Assembly: GCA_013377005.1 (NCBI GenBank)
Contig: JACABE010000008.1
Coordinates: 9,642 to 73,641 of the forward strand
DNA length: 64,000 nt
Reading direction: 5' to 3'
Source of the DNA: Bacteroidota bacterium
Lineage (GTDB): Bacteria > Bacteroidota > Bacteroidia > Bacteroidales > JACABE01
A program made the position numbers and the translations under genes. Below are positions 18,173-27,565 of this stretch, in pieces (within the stretch, counting starts at the first letter, position 1; each line of letters opens with the position of its first letter). Below the pieces are notes generated by a model. It was not told where the DNA came from. It saw only the letters and a list, made by a program, of their open reading frames with translations, and searched no databases.

Positions 18173-20374
18173 ATGGCAACTAAGGAAGGTGATGCTCTTC
18201 ACAAAAATTTAAAGAAGATCTTTGGGTTTGATAATTTCAAGGGAAATCAAGAAGATGTTATTAAGAGCCTACTTGAAGGAAAAGATACTTTTGTGATAAT
18301 GCCCACAGGTGGAGGAAAATCATTATGTTATCAATTACCTGCTATTATTAGCAAAGGTACTGCAATCATTATTTCCCCATTGATAGCACTAATGAAAAAT
18401 CAAGTAGACGCTATTCGCAACTTTGGTAACGACAATGGGATTGCTCATTTTTTAAATTCTTCCCTATCAAAAACCGAAATAAAAGCTGTAAAAGCAGACA
18501 TTACTTCAGGTAAAACCAAACTATTATATGTGGCTCCCGAATCACTTACCAAAGAAGAAAATGTTGAGTTTTTTAAAGATATAACTATCTCTTTTTATGC
18601 TATAGATGAAGCCCATTGCATTTCGGAATGGGGTCACGATTTCAGACCGGAATACCGCAGACTACGCCCTATTATAGAAGCTATTGGCAAGAAAGTGCCA
18701 ATCATTGCTCTCACTGCCACTGCTACTCCAAAAGTACAACAGGATATTCAGAAAAACCTGAATATGATGAATGCTAATTTGTTCATATCTTCATTTAATC
18801 GTCCGAATTTGTATTATGAAGTTCGTACTAAAACAAAAGATGTTAACAAAGAAATCATCAAATACATCAAAGGACATTCAGGAAAGTCAGGTATTATCTA
18901 TTGCCTGAGTCGTAAAAAAGTTGAAGAATTAGCCGAAACTCTTTTGGTAAATGGCATCAAAGCATTACCTTATCATGCTGGATTAGATCCTGTAGTTCGT
19001 GCCGGCAATCAGGACAAATTTTTGATGGAAGAGGTAGATGTAATAGTAGCTACCATTGCATTTGGCATGGGAATCGACAAACCTGATGTAAGATTTGTAA
19101 TTCATAATGATATGCCTAAAAGTCTTGAAGGTTACTATCAGGAAACCGGAAGAGCAGGACGTGATGATGGTGAAGGAAATTGTATTGCTTTCTACAGTGA
19201 AGAAGATATTAATAAACTTGAGAAATTTTTAAAAGGAAAACCTGTTGCAGAACAAGAAATTGCCATGCAATTGATGAATGAAACAGTTTCTTATGCAGAA
19301 TCGTCTGCTTGTAGAAGAAGAGTTTTATTGCATTATTTTGGAGAAAACTATATTCATGATAATTGTAACACCTGCGATAACTGCAATCATCCAAAAGCTA
19401 AAACTGATGGCAGCGAAGATATCGTTACTGCAATAGAAACGGTAATTTCTGTAAAACAATTATTTAAAGCAAAACACATTGCTCAGATAATTATTGGAAA
19501 AAATTCTGCTACTCTTAAAAAGATGAAGCATGATAAAATCCCTCAATTCGGTATTGGTGCCGGAAAAGTTGAAGGATATTGGAATGCAGTAATTCGTCAA
19601 GCTATTATTGAAAACTTATTAATTAAAGATATCGAAAACTATGGCTTACTTAAAGTAAGTCCGGATGGGTTAAAATACATTAAAAAACCTTATAAAATCA
19701 TGATTGCTAAAGATCATGATTTCCTGAATGATGAAGAAGATTTAATGGATGCAATGGGTGGCGGTGGTCACTCCAATGCAACCGACAAAACTTTGTTTTC
19801 ATTATTAAAAGATTTACGTAAAGATCTTTCAAGAAAAGAAAATCTGCCTCCTTTTGTTATTTTCCAAGATCCATCTTTAGAGGATATGACCATTCAATAT
19901 CCTATTACAATGGAAGAGATGAAACAAATTACAGGCGTTGGATCAGGGAAAGCCTTAAAATATGGACAACCATTTATTAATTTAATTAAAGCTTACGTTG
20001 AGGAAAACGAAATTGAACGCCCTCAGGATTTAGTTGTAAAATCTGTTATTAATAAATCAGGACTTAAAGTCTATATTATCCAAAATATTGACAGAAAATT
20101 ATCGCTCGAAGATATTGCCATTGCTAAAAATCTAACAATGGACGAATTACTTATAGAAATTGAAAGCATAGTTTCTTCAGGCACTAAAATTGACATCAAA
20201 TATTATATTGATGAATTTGTTGACATTTACCATCAGGAAGAAATTTATGAATTTTTCAGAGAAGCTGAATCTGATTCTATTGAAGATGCTTTAAAAGAAT
20301 TGGGTGAAAATGAATATTCTGAAGAAGAAATCCGATTGATGCGAATCAAATTTATGTCAGAGATTGGAAATTAA
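18173..20374 (+). CDS. recQ: ATP-dependent DNA helicase RecQ
   Basis: 3'-5' DNA helicase of recombination and replication repair, 733 residues. The helicase core has Walker A MPTGGGKSLCYQLPA (43-57), the DEAH box AIDEAHCISEWGHDFRPEY, and motif VI YYQETGRAGRDD. The zinc-binding RecQ-CTD follows (CRRRVLLHYFGE then CNTCDNC), then a winged-helix region, an HRDC-like domain (~545-625), and a C-terminal helix-turn-helix-like extension rich in acidic residues. Length is about 120 residues more than E. coli RecQ, typical of the longer bacterial form. Confidence 0.96.
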   Translation: MATKEGDALHKNLKKIFGFDNFKGNQEDVIKSLLEGKDTFVIMPTGGGKSLCYQLPAIISKGTAIIISPLIALMKNQVDAIRNFGNDNGIAHFLNSSLSKTEIKAVKADITSGKTKLLYVAPESLTKEENVEFFKDITISFYAIDEAHCISEWGHDFRPEYRRLRPIIEAIGKKVPIIALTATATPKVQQDIQKNLNMMNANLFISSFNRPNLYYEVRTKTKDVNKEIIKYIKGHSGKSGIIYCLSRKKVEELAETLLVNGIKALPYHAGLDPVVRAGNQDKFLMEEVDVIVATIAFGMGIDKPDVRFVIHNDMPKSLEGYYQETGRAGRDDGEGNCIAFYSEEDINKLEKFLKGKPVAEQEIAMQLMNETVSYAESSACRRRVLLHYFGENYIHDNCNTCDNCNHPKAKTDGSEDIVTAIETVISVKQLFKAKHIAQIIIGKNSATLKKMKHDKIPQFGIGAGKVEGYWNAVIRQAIIENLLIKDIENYGLLKVSPDGLKYIKKPYKIMIAKDHDFLNDEEDLMDAMGGGGHSNATDKTLFSLLKDLRKDLSRKENLPPFVIFQDPSLEDMTIQYPITMEEMKQITGVGSGKALKYGQPFINLIKAYVEENEIERPQDLVVKSVINKSGLKVYIIQNIDRKLSLEDIAIAKNLTMDELLIEIESIVSSGTKIDIKYYIDEFVDIYHQEEIYEFFREAESDSIEDALKELGENEYSEEEIRLMRIKFMSEIGN

Positions 20375-20450
20375 ATAGTCAAAAAAATAGACTAAATCGA
20401 ATACAGAAAATTAATCAAATCTATTTTATAAAATTTTTTATACTTTTTTT

Positions 20451-21143
20451 ATGAACGAAGATAATAATATCGTGCAAAACACAGAAGAAACAACACAAAA
20501 CACAATTAATCAAGCTACTGATTTTGAAAACAATAATGTAACCGATTCCTGCAAAAAATCAAAATGCGGAATGATATTCAACATTATTATTGCCATTGCT
20601 ATTTTAGTTCTTTATATATTATTTTTTACTTCCAAAAATAAGCACGAAGTTGTTCAACCTGTTAGTATAAAATCAGCATTAAGCATCGCTTATGTTGATA
20701 GTGATTCTCTTTGGGAAAATTATGATTTTGTAAAAACTACAAAAAAAGAATTGGAAGATTTAGAGCAAAAACTTACTAATAATTACAAAGCACAAGCTAT
20801 GGCATTTAAGGCTGAATATGATAATTATCTGAAGATTGGTGCTACTTTAACATTGAGTGAACAAAAGAAAAGAGAAGCTACTTTACAACAAAAACAATCC
20901 AATCTGATGGAAATGGAAAAAAGTTTAGGTAGTCAACTCGCAGAGGTAAAACAAGCTAAAAACATCCAGCTACAAGACTCTATTTTTTCTTTTATCAAAC
21001 GTTTTAACCAAGGACCCAAATACTCTTTTATTCTTGAAAAATCAAGAGTAAGTGGTATTTTATATGCTAATGATAGCTTAGATATTACAAAATCTGTAAT
21101 AAAAGGATTAAACGAAGCCTATACTAAAGGAAAAAATAAATAA
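20451..21143 (+). CDS. OmpH/Skp-like membrane-anchored protein
   Basis: 230 residues. The N-terminal ~45 are polar and Asn/Thr rich, a single membrane helix follows (about 43-62, IFNIIIAIAILVLYILFF), then an OmpH/Skp-type region: IAYVDSDSLWENYDF (the standard start of these chaperones), a long charged coiled coil (~85-170) and a short C-terminal strand. Skp proteins hold unfolded outer-membrane proteins in the periplasm. Here a transmembrane anchor replaces the usual cleavable signal peptide. It may be co-transcribed with cutC, 11 bp downstream. Confidence 0.75.
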   Translation: MNEDNNIVQNTEETTQNTINQATDFENNNVTDSCKKSKCGMIFNIIIAIAILVLYILFFTSKNKHEVVQPVSIKSALSIAYVDSDSLWENYDFVKTTKKELEDLEQKLTNNYKAQAMAFKAEYDNYLKIGATLTLSEQKKREATLQQKQSNLMEMEKSLGSQLAEVKQAKNIQLQDSIFSFIKRFNQGPKYSFILEKSRVSGILYANDSLDITKSVIKGLNEAYTKGKNK

Positions 21144-21154
21144 ATTGCTGCTCA

Positions 21155-21898
21155 ATGCTTTTGGAAGTTTGCGTCCATTCTGTTGAATCTGCTATTGCAG
21201 CCGAAAAAGGCGGGGCGCAACGTGTTGAATTATGCGACAATATTCCTGAAGGTGGAACAACTCCCTCTCATGCTGCCATTGCTTTGGCAAGAAAACATCT
21301 TTCTATTGATTTAAATGTAATTATCCGACCTCGCGGAGGAGATTTTTTATATTCTTCGCTCGAATTGGAAATTATGAAACAAGATATTATTGCAGCCAAA
21401 AGTATAGGTGCTGATGGTGTAGTGTTTGGTGTAATTACTAGAGAAGGGAAAATTGATAAAACTGTTTGTCGCCAATTACTCGAAGTGGCTTATCCAATGC
21501 GAACTACATTTCACAGGGCTTTTGACATGGTTGCTGACCCGTATGTTTCGCTTGAAGATATTATTTCGTTGGGTTTCGACAACCTACTTACATCAGGATT
21601 ACAACCTAAGGCTAATGATGGAATCCCATTAATTAAGAAACTTGTTGAACACGCAAAAGAACGCATTACTATCATACCCGGCAGTGGAATTAATGAAGAT
21701 AATATCAAAGAAATTGCTACAAAAACCAAAGCCAAGGCTTTTCATGTTTCGGTACGAAAGAAAACAGCAAGCAATATGGTTTTCAGAAACAATACGATTC
21801 GCATGGGAGGAATTGAAGACATTTCGGAATACGAAAATAGTATTACTGATGAGAATAGGGTAAGAGAGATAATTGGGATTTTGAAACAGTTGAATTAA
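21155..21898 (+). CDS. cutC: CutC family protein
   Basis: TIM-barrel protein of 247 residues of the CutC family. LLEVCVHSVESAIAAEKGGA at the N-terminus and TTFHRAFDMVADP in the middle are the family signatures. It was first linked to copper tolerance in E. coli, but its biochemical role is still unclear. Length is typical. It follows the OmpH-like gene by 11 bp. Confidence 0.93.
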   Translation: MLLEVCVHSVESAIAAEKGGAQRVELCDNIPEGGTTPSHAAIALARKHLSIDLNVIIRPRGGDFLYSSLELEIMKQDIIAAKSIGADGVVFGVITREGKIDKTVCRQLLEVAYPMRTTFHRAFDMVADPYVSLEDIISLGFDNLLTSGLQPKANDGIPLIKKLVEHAKERITIIPGSGINEDNIKEIATKTKAKAFHVSVRKKTASNMVFRNNTIRMGGIEDISEYENSITDENRVREIIGILKQLN

Positions 21899-21938
21899 AA
21901 TTAAAATGATATGAATAAAAAGAAAATAATGGATTATA

Positions 21939-21946
21939 TATGTTTG
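21939..21946 (+). promoter_or_regulatory. Candidate -7 box for the rhuM-mannosidase pair
   Basis: TATGTTTG matches TAnnTTTG 30 bp before the rhuM ATG. This suggests transcription independent of cutC. No -33 element was assigned. Confidence 0.35.
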
Positions 21947-21976
21947 TAAATATTATTTGCATAAAAGAGATATATC

Positions 21977-23044
21977 ATGGCAAAGAAAGACCTCCCATCA
22001 TCCGTTACAAACGGTTTTAATGAAATACTGCTTTATACTACTCCCAATGGTAGTGTAATAGTAGAGATATACCTGCAAAACGAAACAGTATGGCTTACTC
22101 AACAAAAAATTGCAGATTTGTTTGGCGTTGACAGAACTGTGGTAACAAAACACATTGGCAATATTTTCAAATCAGGGGAATTAAATGAGCAACTGGTAAG
22201 TGCAAATTTTGCACATACCAGTCCTCATGGTGCTATCAAAGGAAAAACGCAGAAAACAATTACCAAATTTTACAACCTTGATATCATTATTTCGGTGGGC
22301 TATCGTGTAAATAGCAATCAGGCAACAGCATTTCGTATATGGGCAACCGAAAGGTTAAAAGAATACATCATCAAAGGTTTTACAATGGATGATGAACGGC
22401 TAAAAAATCCAAATTATATTTTCGGCAAAGATTATTTTGAAGAGCAACTTGCCCGTATCAGAGATATACGAAGCAGCGAACGCAGGTTTTATCAAAAAAT
22501 TACCGACATCTATACACAATGCAGTGCAGACTATATTGTGGACTCACAAGCTACAAAAGACTTTTTTGCAACTGTTCAAAACAAATTGCATTGGGCAATA
22601 ACAGGACAAACTGCAGCAGAACTTATTGCCACAAGAGTTGACAGCACTAAAGAAAACATGGGACTAACAACTTGGAAAAATGCACCAAAAGGGAATATCA
22701 GAAAAACAGATGTTGGAATTGCCAAAAATTATTTAAACGAAAAAGAATTAGACGGATTGAACCGAATTGTAAGCATGTATTTAGATTATGCCGAAAGCCA
22801 AGCACAAAAAGGAATAATTATGTATATGAAAGATTGGGTAAAAAAATTAGATGCCTTTTTACAGTTTAATGAAGAAGCTATTTTGAAACATCAGGGTAAC
22901 GTTTCACACAATGTTGCAGTTGCATTAGCCGAAAGTGAATTTGAAAAATACAGCATTGTGCAGGATAAGATTTTTGAAAGCGATTTTGACAAAATCGTAA
23001 GAAAATTAGAAAAACCTGAATCTAAAATTCAAAAATTACAATGA
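21977..23044 (+). CDS. rhuM: RhuM family protein
   Basis: 355-residue protein of the virulence RhuM family (Salmonella pathogenicity island 3 type). The N-terminal part has the characteristic VWLTQQKIADLFGVDRTVVT, a helix-turn-helix-like segment, followed by KGKTQKTITKFYNLDIII and YRVNSNQATAFRIWATERL. The C-terminal half is helical and charged. RhuM genes are patchily distributed and often found in mobile or accessory DNA; their activity is not established. Its TGA overlaps the ATG of the beta-mannosidase gene (ATGA), so the two are translationally coupled here. Confidence 0.9.
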   Translation: MAKKDLPSSVTNGFNEILLYTTPNGSVIVEIYLQNETVWLTQQKIADLFGVDRTVVTKHIGNIFKSGELNEQLVSANFAHTSPHGAIKGKTQKTITKFYNLDIIISVGYRVNSNQATAFRIWATERLKEYIIKGFTMDDERLKNPNYIFGKDYFEEQLARIRDIRSSERRFYQKITDIYTQCSADYIVDSQATKDFFATVQNKLHWAITGQTAAELIATRVDSTKENMGLTTWKNAPKGNIRKTDVGIAKNYLNEKELDGLNRIVSMYLDYAESQAQKGIIMYMKDWVKKLDAFLQFNEEAILKHQGNVSHNVAVALAESEFEKYSIVQDKIFESDFDKIVRKLEKPESKIQKLQ

Positions 23045-25560
23045 AAAAAATCATTACTTCCCTCCTCTTCCTTTTACTATTCAATTATTTATCTGCTCAA
23101 ATAATTAAAAAATCATTAGATGATAATTGGCAATTCAGGAAATCAGGCAGCGAAAAATGGTTTGCGGCTAAAGTACCAGGATGTATTCATACCGATTTGC
23201 TTGCCAATAGCATTATTCCCGATCCGTTTTTTGGAGATAATGAAAAGAAAGTACAAGACATAGAAAAAGAAAGCTGGGAATACGACTGTAATTTTAATAT
23301 TTCTGACGAAATATTCTCAAAAAATAATTTATATCTCGCTTTTGATGGATTAGATACTTATTGTGACGTTTATCTGAACATGCATCATTTGCTTACAGCT
23401 AATAATCAATTTCGTCATTGGGAAACTGATGGAAAGAAATACCTGAAAAAGGAAAACAATACATTACATATTGTCTTTTACTCGTCAGTATTGAAAGACA
23501 AAGAAGCTGCATCAAAACTCCCCTACTCTCTTCCTGAAGAAAGATCTTTTTCGCGCAAAGCTCCTTATCAATACGGTTGGGATTGGGGTCCACGCTTGGT
23601 AACGTCTGGAGTTTGGCGAAATGTAAAAATACTTGCGTGGGATAATTTGAAAATAAACTACGTGCATTTTATACAAAAGAATATTTCTTCTGCGAAAGCT
23701 TCTTTAATTGCAAAATACGAGCTAATTGCGGATAAAACTGATACTGTTTCAATAAATATAAATGCTGCAGAAACAAAGAGTATTTCCGTTTCAAAAAAAA
23801 TTATATTAAACAAAGGCATAAATTCAATAGAAATTCCATTTGATATTATAAATCCTCTATTATGGATGCCTAACGGAGCAGGGAAAGCCAATCTTTATAC
23901 GTTAAAAACTACTATTGTTAAAGGAAACAGAATCATAGAAAGTTCAGAAAATACAATTGGATTAAAAACCATTGCACTGATAACCGAAAAAGACAGCATT
24001 GGTGAAAGTTTCTATTTTAAAGTAAATGGAAAACCTTTGTTTGTAAAAGGTGCAAATTATATTCCGTCCAATAGTTTCCCATCGCAAACCACTAAAGAAA
24101 CCTACGAAAAAATAATTAAAGATGCCGCAGAAGCCAATATGAATATGATAAGAGTTTGGGGAGGTGGCATATATGAGAATGGTGAATTCTATGATTTATG
24201 CGACAAATATGGTATCATGGTATGGCAGGATTTTATGTTTGCTGGTTCGATGTATCCGGGCGATAGTATTTTTGTGGAAAACGTCCGTCAAGAGGCTATT
24301 GATAATATTATAAGGCTTAGAAACCATGCCTGTATTGCCTTGTGGTGTGGAAATAATGAAATAGATGAAGGTTGGTACAATTGGGGATGGCAAAAGCAAT
24401 TTAAATACTCTTTAACTGATTTTACAACATTATGGAAAGATTATCTGAAGATTTTTAAAGATGTGTTACCTTCTACCATTGCTAAATTTGATGGAGAACA
24501 TCCTTATATTTCAACTTCGCCACGCAAAGGATGGGGTCGCAAAGAAAGTATGACAGAAGGCGATTCGCATTATTGGGGTGTTTGGTGGGGAAAACTACCT
24601 TTTGAAATTTATAAAGAGAAAACAGGACGGTTTATGTCGGAATATGGTTTTCAGGGAATGCCCGATATGAAAACGATTATAAGCATGGTAGCCGATACAT
24701 CTCTTTATTTACAATCGCCTCAGCTAAAGAATCATCAGAAGCATCCAACAGGTTTTGAAACGATTGACGAGTATTTGTTAAGAGATTACCGAAAACCCAA
24801 AGATTTTGCATCCTACGTTTATGTAAGTCAACTCTTGCAAGCAGAGGGAATGCGCATTGCCATTGAATCGCACCGAAGAGCCAAACCTCGCTGTATGGGT
24901 ACATTGTATTGGCAACTGAACGATTGTTGGCCCGTTGTGTCGTGGTCGAGTGTGGACTATTACGGGAGATGGAAAGCCTTGCATTATTTTGTGAAAAAGC
25001 TTTATCAAGACATTCTTATTTCTCAAATTATTAAAAATTATAAGGTCGAAGTTTGGATTAATTCTGATAAAGAAACAATAACAAAGGGTAAGCTTCACAT
25101 AGAATTAATGAATTTTGATGGCAAGGTTTTATGGTCGAAAACAACGGATTGTACTGTTAATGGCAATTCTTCGGCCGTTGTATTTAACATTGACAGTGCT
25201 CAATTATTAAGCAATTATGATGCAACTAAAGTTTTTCTGCATACTTCTTTTACAAACAATGCAACTGAAATGGCTACGCATAATTTATATTTTACACAAA
25301 TAGCAAAATTAGATTTACCCAAACCTCAGCTTACCAAAACTATGAAGTATTTGGCTAATGGAAATGCTGAAATTTTAGTTTCTACCGATAAATTAGCTAA
25401 AAATATTTGTTTAACCTCAACCATAGAAGGACATTTCTCCGATAATTATTTTGATTTGTTACCCAATGAAACCAAAAAAATCAGCATTAAATGCAGTAAG
25501 GAGGAATATACTGAATTGCAAAAAAGCTTAGAAATAATAAGTTTAACGGATAGTTATTAA
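23041..25560 (+). CDS. Secreted beta-mannosidase, glycoside hydrolase family 2
   Basis: 839 residues. A cleavable signal peptide (about residues 1-19, ending YLSAQ) points to the periplasm. Order of domains: GH2 sugar-binding jelly roll (~25-200), Ig-like domain (~205-310), catalytic TIM barrel (~320-630) and C-terminal beta domains. The acid/base is Glu440 in WCGNNEIDEGW and the nucleophile Glu534 in RFMSEYGFQGMP; YGWDWGPRL is also typical of beta-mannosidases. It removes terminal beta-mannose from oligosaccharides such as mannans or N-glycans. No other glycan-use gene or SusC/D pair adjoins it, so it is not in a visible polysaccharide utilisation locus. Confidence 0.94.
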   Translation: MKKIITSLLFLLLFNYLSAQIIKKSLDDNWQFRKSGSEKWFAAKVPGCIHTDLLANSIIPDPFFGDNEKKVQDIEKESWEYDCNFNISDEIFSKNNLYLAFDGLDTYCDVYLNMHHLLTANNQFRHWETDGKKYLKKENNTLHIVFYSSVLKDKEAASKLPYSLPEERSFSRKAPYQYGWDWGPRLVTSGVWRNVKILAWDNLKINYVHFIQKNISSAKASLIAKYELIADKTDTVSININAAETKSISVSKKIILNKGINSIEIPFDIINPLLWMPNGAGKANLYTLKTTIVKGNRIIESSENTIGLKTIALITEKDSIGESFYFKVNGKPLFVKGANYIPSNSFPSQTTKETYEKIIKDAAEANMNMIRVWGGGIYENGEFYDLCDKYGIMVWQDFMFAGSMYPGDSIFVENVRQEAIDNIIRLRNHACIALWCGNNEIDEGWYNWGWQKQFKYSLTDFTTLWKDYLKIFKDVLPSTIAKFDGEHPYISTSPRKGWGRKESMTEGDSHYWGVWWGKLPFEIYKEKTGRFMSEYGFQGMPDMKTIISMVADTSLYLQSPQLKNHQKHPTGFETIDEYLLRDYRKPKDFASYVYVSQLLQAEGMRIAIESHRRAKPRCMGTLYWQLNDCWPVVSWSSVDYYGRWKALHYFVKKLYQDILISQIIKNYKVEVWINSDKETITKGKLHIELMNFDGKVLWSKTTDCTVNGNSSAVVFNIDSAQLLSNYDATKVFLHTSFTNNATEMATHNLYFTQIAKLDLPKPQLTKTMKYLANGNAEILVSTDKLAKNICLTSTIEGHFSDNYFDLLPNETKKISIKCSKEEYTELQKSLEIISLTDSY

Positions 25561-25619
25561 AATATAGCTACTCTTATTAGTCATCTAATGTCTATTATAT
25601 TTATAAATGAATAATCCTT

Positions 25620-25979
25620 CTATTTATATTCCTGAATTAACACATCGGTTGGAATGTGCATTTGTTTATTAATCTTACGAATCATATCCAGCGATAACTT
25701 TCTTTTTTTGTTTAATATTTCGGTTACACGACTTCTAAACCCAAGTACCATTGCCAAATCACTGGTTTTATAATTCATTTGCTCCATTCTGAATTTTATT
25801 GCTTCAACTGGATCAGGTAAACCAATCGAATCATTTATTTTTTCGTAGTTATCTATCAATAAAGACAACAACTCCAGTTCATCACCGTCATTAGTACCTA
25901 ATTTTGCATCAAATATCATTTCAAGCCTATTGAGTGCTTCCTGATATTCTTTTTCGGTTTTTATTACTTTGTGTCTCAT
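25620..25979 (-). CDS. HigA-family antitoxin / HTH regulator, no toxin partner seen
   Basis: 119 residues. N-terminal helical part (EYQEALNRLEMIFDA, then LELLSLLIDNYE) followed by a Cro/C1-type helix-turn-helix (MNYKTSDLAMVLGFRSRVTEILNKK). This is the COG5499 HigA layout, in which the toxin gene higB normally precedes higA. The 66 bp upstream of this gene hold no open HigB frame, and the next gene upstream (26046-26615) is an exported protein unlike HigB. It may be a solitary antitoxin left after toxin loss, or a regulator with another job. Confidence 0.85.
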   Translation of the reverse strand: MRHKVIKTEKEYQEALNRLEMIFDAKLGTNDGDELELLSLLIDNYEKINDSIGLPDPVEAIKFRMEQMNYKTSDLAMVLGFRSRVTEILNKKRKLSLDMIRKINKQMHIPTDVLIQEYK

Positions 25980-26045
25980 TATTATATTTTTTCAGCATTA
26001 ATGGGGGCAGTTACTTTTTATTCGCTTGTCATCTGGTGACTTTCA

Positions 26046-26615
26046 TTAATAATTGGTTGGTATTTGGCGAGGAAACTTTTTATTGTATTCAACAATATCA
26101 ACAATATAATAACCATCAGAGGACTCAGTAGCAACATTTGTTCTATGTAATTTACTATTACTTTCAAAACAATAAATTATTTTGTATTTATACCCTTTTT
26201 TTATTTCTCTTATCAAATCGTCTTCAACAGTCTCTAGTTTTAATATAATCTTATTACCATTCCATTTATAGGCAATACCATTGTTTGTAGACATTTCACT
26301 ATCATTTATTTTAAAATTATTTTGCCAATCACTAAAATATTGTTTTCCATCATTTGCTGAACATTGAAATATTAAATATGTTTTTTCAAAAGTGTCTTGA
26401 TAATCAACATCTAAAAACGTAGCAATGCTAAACAATTCAAAAGGCCATAAAACTATAGTATCATTACCATTAATTATTGTTCGATCTTCATCAATGTTAC
26501 AAAATTTTGAATGATTAGATTTTTTTTGTTTTACTGTTTGACCAAAACAATCTCCCAAAAGTACTACAATCAAAAAAAATGAAGTAAAAATTGATATTTG
26601 TATCTGTATTTTCAT
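26046..26615 (-). CDS. Hypothetical exported protein
   Basis: 189 residues from the ATG at 26615; the frame opens at a TTG nine codons earlier. Residues 1-26 form a hydrophobic signal peptide ending in CFGQ, a common Bacteroidota cleavage context. The cysteine is not in a good lipobox because Asp precedes it. The mature part is polar and likely beta-rich (INGNDTIVLWPFELFSI, WNGNKIILKLETV). No family was recognised. It sits between the HigA-like gene and the nuclease-like gene in an accessory stretch. Confidence 0.7.
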   Translation of the reverse strand: MKIQIQISIFTSFFLIVVLLGDCFGQTVKQKKSNHSKFCNIDEDRTIINGNDTIVLWPFELFSIATFLDVDYQDTFEKTYLIFQCSANDGKQYFSDWQNNFKINDSEMSTNNGIAYKWNGNKIILKLETVEDDLIREIKKGYKYKIIYCFESNSKLHRTNVATESSDGYYIVDIVEYNKKFPRQIPTNY

Positions 26616-26678
26616 TTTAAAAATTTTTTTATAAATAACCAACTGGACATTAAAACCCAGCGAAATTTTGTTATTATA

Positions 26679-27500
26679 TTAGAATATTGGTAAATATTTT
26701 TCTTTAAAACTAGTGAGTTGTTTTTTTAGCTTTTCATTGCTAGCCTTGCTATAAATTGATTCAAATAGTTTTTCCCAAGTCTCTGCAAAAAAATGGTTTT
26801 GAAATTTTGCAGTTAAAAATTCTGTTTTTACTTTGTGAACTCCTTTGCTAATGCCTTTATTATCTTTTGGGTAAACAAATACAACAAATGAGTTATCATC
26901 TATATGAATTAGATTTCTTAAAATTTGATAGTTGTCAAAGAAGGGTTTACTTGTAATAAAATTATCATTTAATGGTTTTGTAAAATTCGAGTACACATTA
27001 TTAAATTTTTCAATATGTTCTTTATCATTTTTTGCTTTTCCAAATTCTGATTCTGTGTATTTTATTTCAAAATAAATTTTCTTTCCTGATTTTGTTTCAA
27101 AATAAAAATCAAAATTTGTTGCTCTTCTTCCACTTCCACCATCTTTACCATTTTTTTCAAAACAAACTGTTTCATAATTAATAGTTTCGTTTTTAAAACC
27201 AAGCAATTCTGTAATAAGCTCAAGTTTCTTTTCGCAAAAAAGAGGGAAGAAAAAATTTAAGCACATTGCTTGAGATGAGTTTAGATGATGGAAACCTGAA
27301 TGGAGCTTAATTTGTTCTTTTCTCAAGTACTTAAAGCAATCCTCGTTATATGGATGTAATAAATTATCAAACTTATTTTCTTCTGGTAGTATATGAGAAT
27401 AACACTTTTTGTTATTTTTCCATTTCCCATTTTTAAGCTTAGGAAAGTTTGTTGTCTTGTAGTTTGATAGACTTTCTTTGATTTTTTCTTGATATGTCAT
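26679..27500 (-). CDS. PD-(D/E)XK nuclease-like protein (PGN_0703 restriction endonuclease type)
   Basis: 273 residues, cytoplasmic. The central part fits a PD-(D/E)XK nuclease core: Asp131 in TNFDFYFET, then Glu145-x-Lys147 in YFEIKYTE. The conserved N-terminal segments LHPYNEDCFKYL and HHLNSSQAMCLNFFFPL recall the PGN_0703-type putative restriction endonucleases; this assignment is from memory of the motifs. No methyltransferase or specificity gene adjoins it. It could be a solitary restriction or defence nuclease, or a repair enzyme. Confidence 0.7.
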   Translation of the reverse strand: MTYQEKIKESLSNYKTTNFPKLKNGKWKNNKKCYSHILPEENKFDNLLHPYNEDCFKYLRKEQIKLHSGFHHLNSSQAMCLNFFFPLFCEKKLELITELLGFKNETINYETVCFEKNGKDGGSGRRATNFDFYFETKSGKKIYFEIKYTESEFGKAKNDKEHIEKFNNVYSNFTKPLNDNFITSKPFFDNYQILRNLIHIDDNSFVVFVYPKDNKGISKGVHKVKTEFLTAKFQNHFFAETWEKLFESIYSKASNEKLKKQLTSFKEKYLPIF

Positions 27501-27565
27501 AATTAAAATTTTATTTTGTATATATTTATTGGGTTTCGAAAATAAAAAAAATAATTTTCTACCTA

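Noticed and set aside
25980..26045. Remnant of a HigB toxin upstream of the HigA-like gene
   Set aside because: All minus-strand frames are short and show no HigB-like residues.
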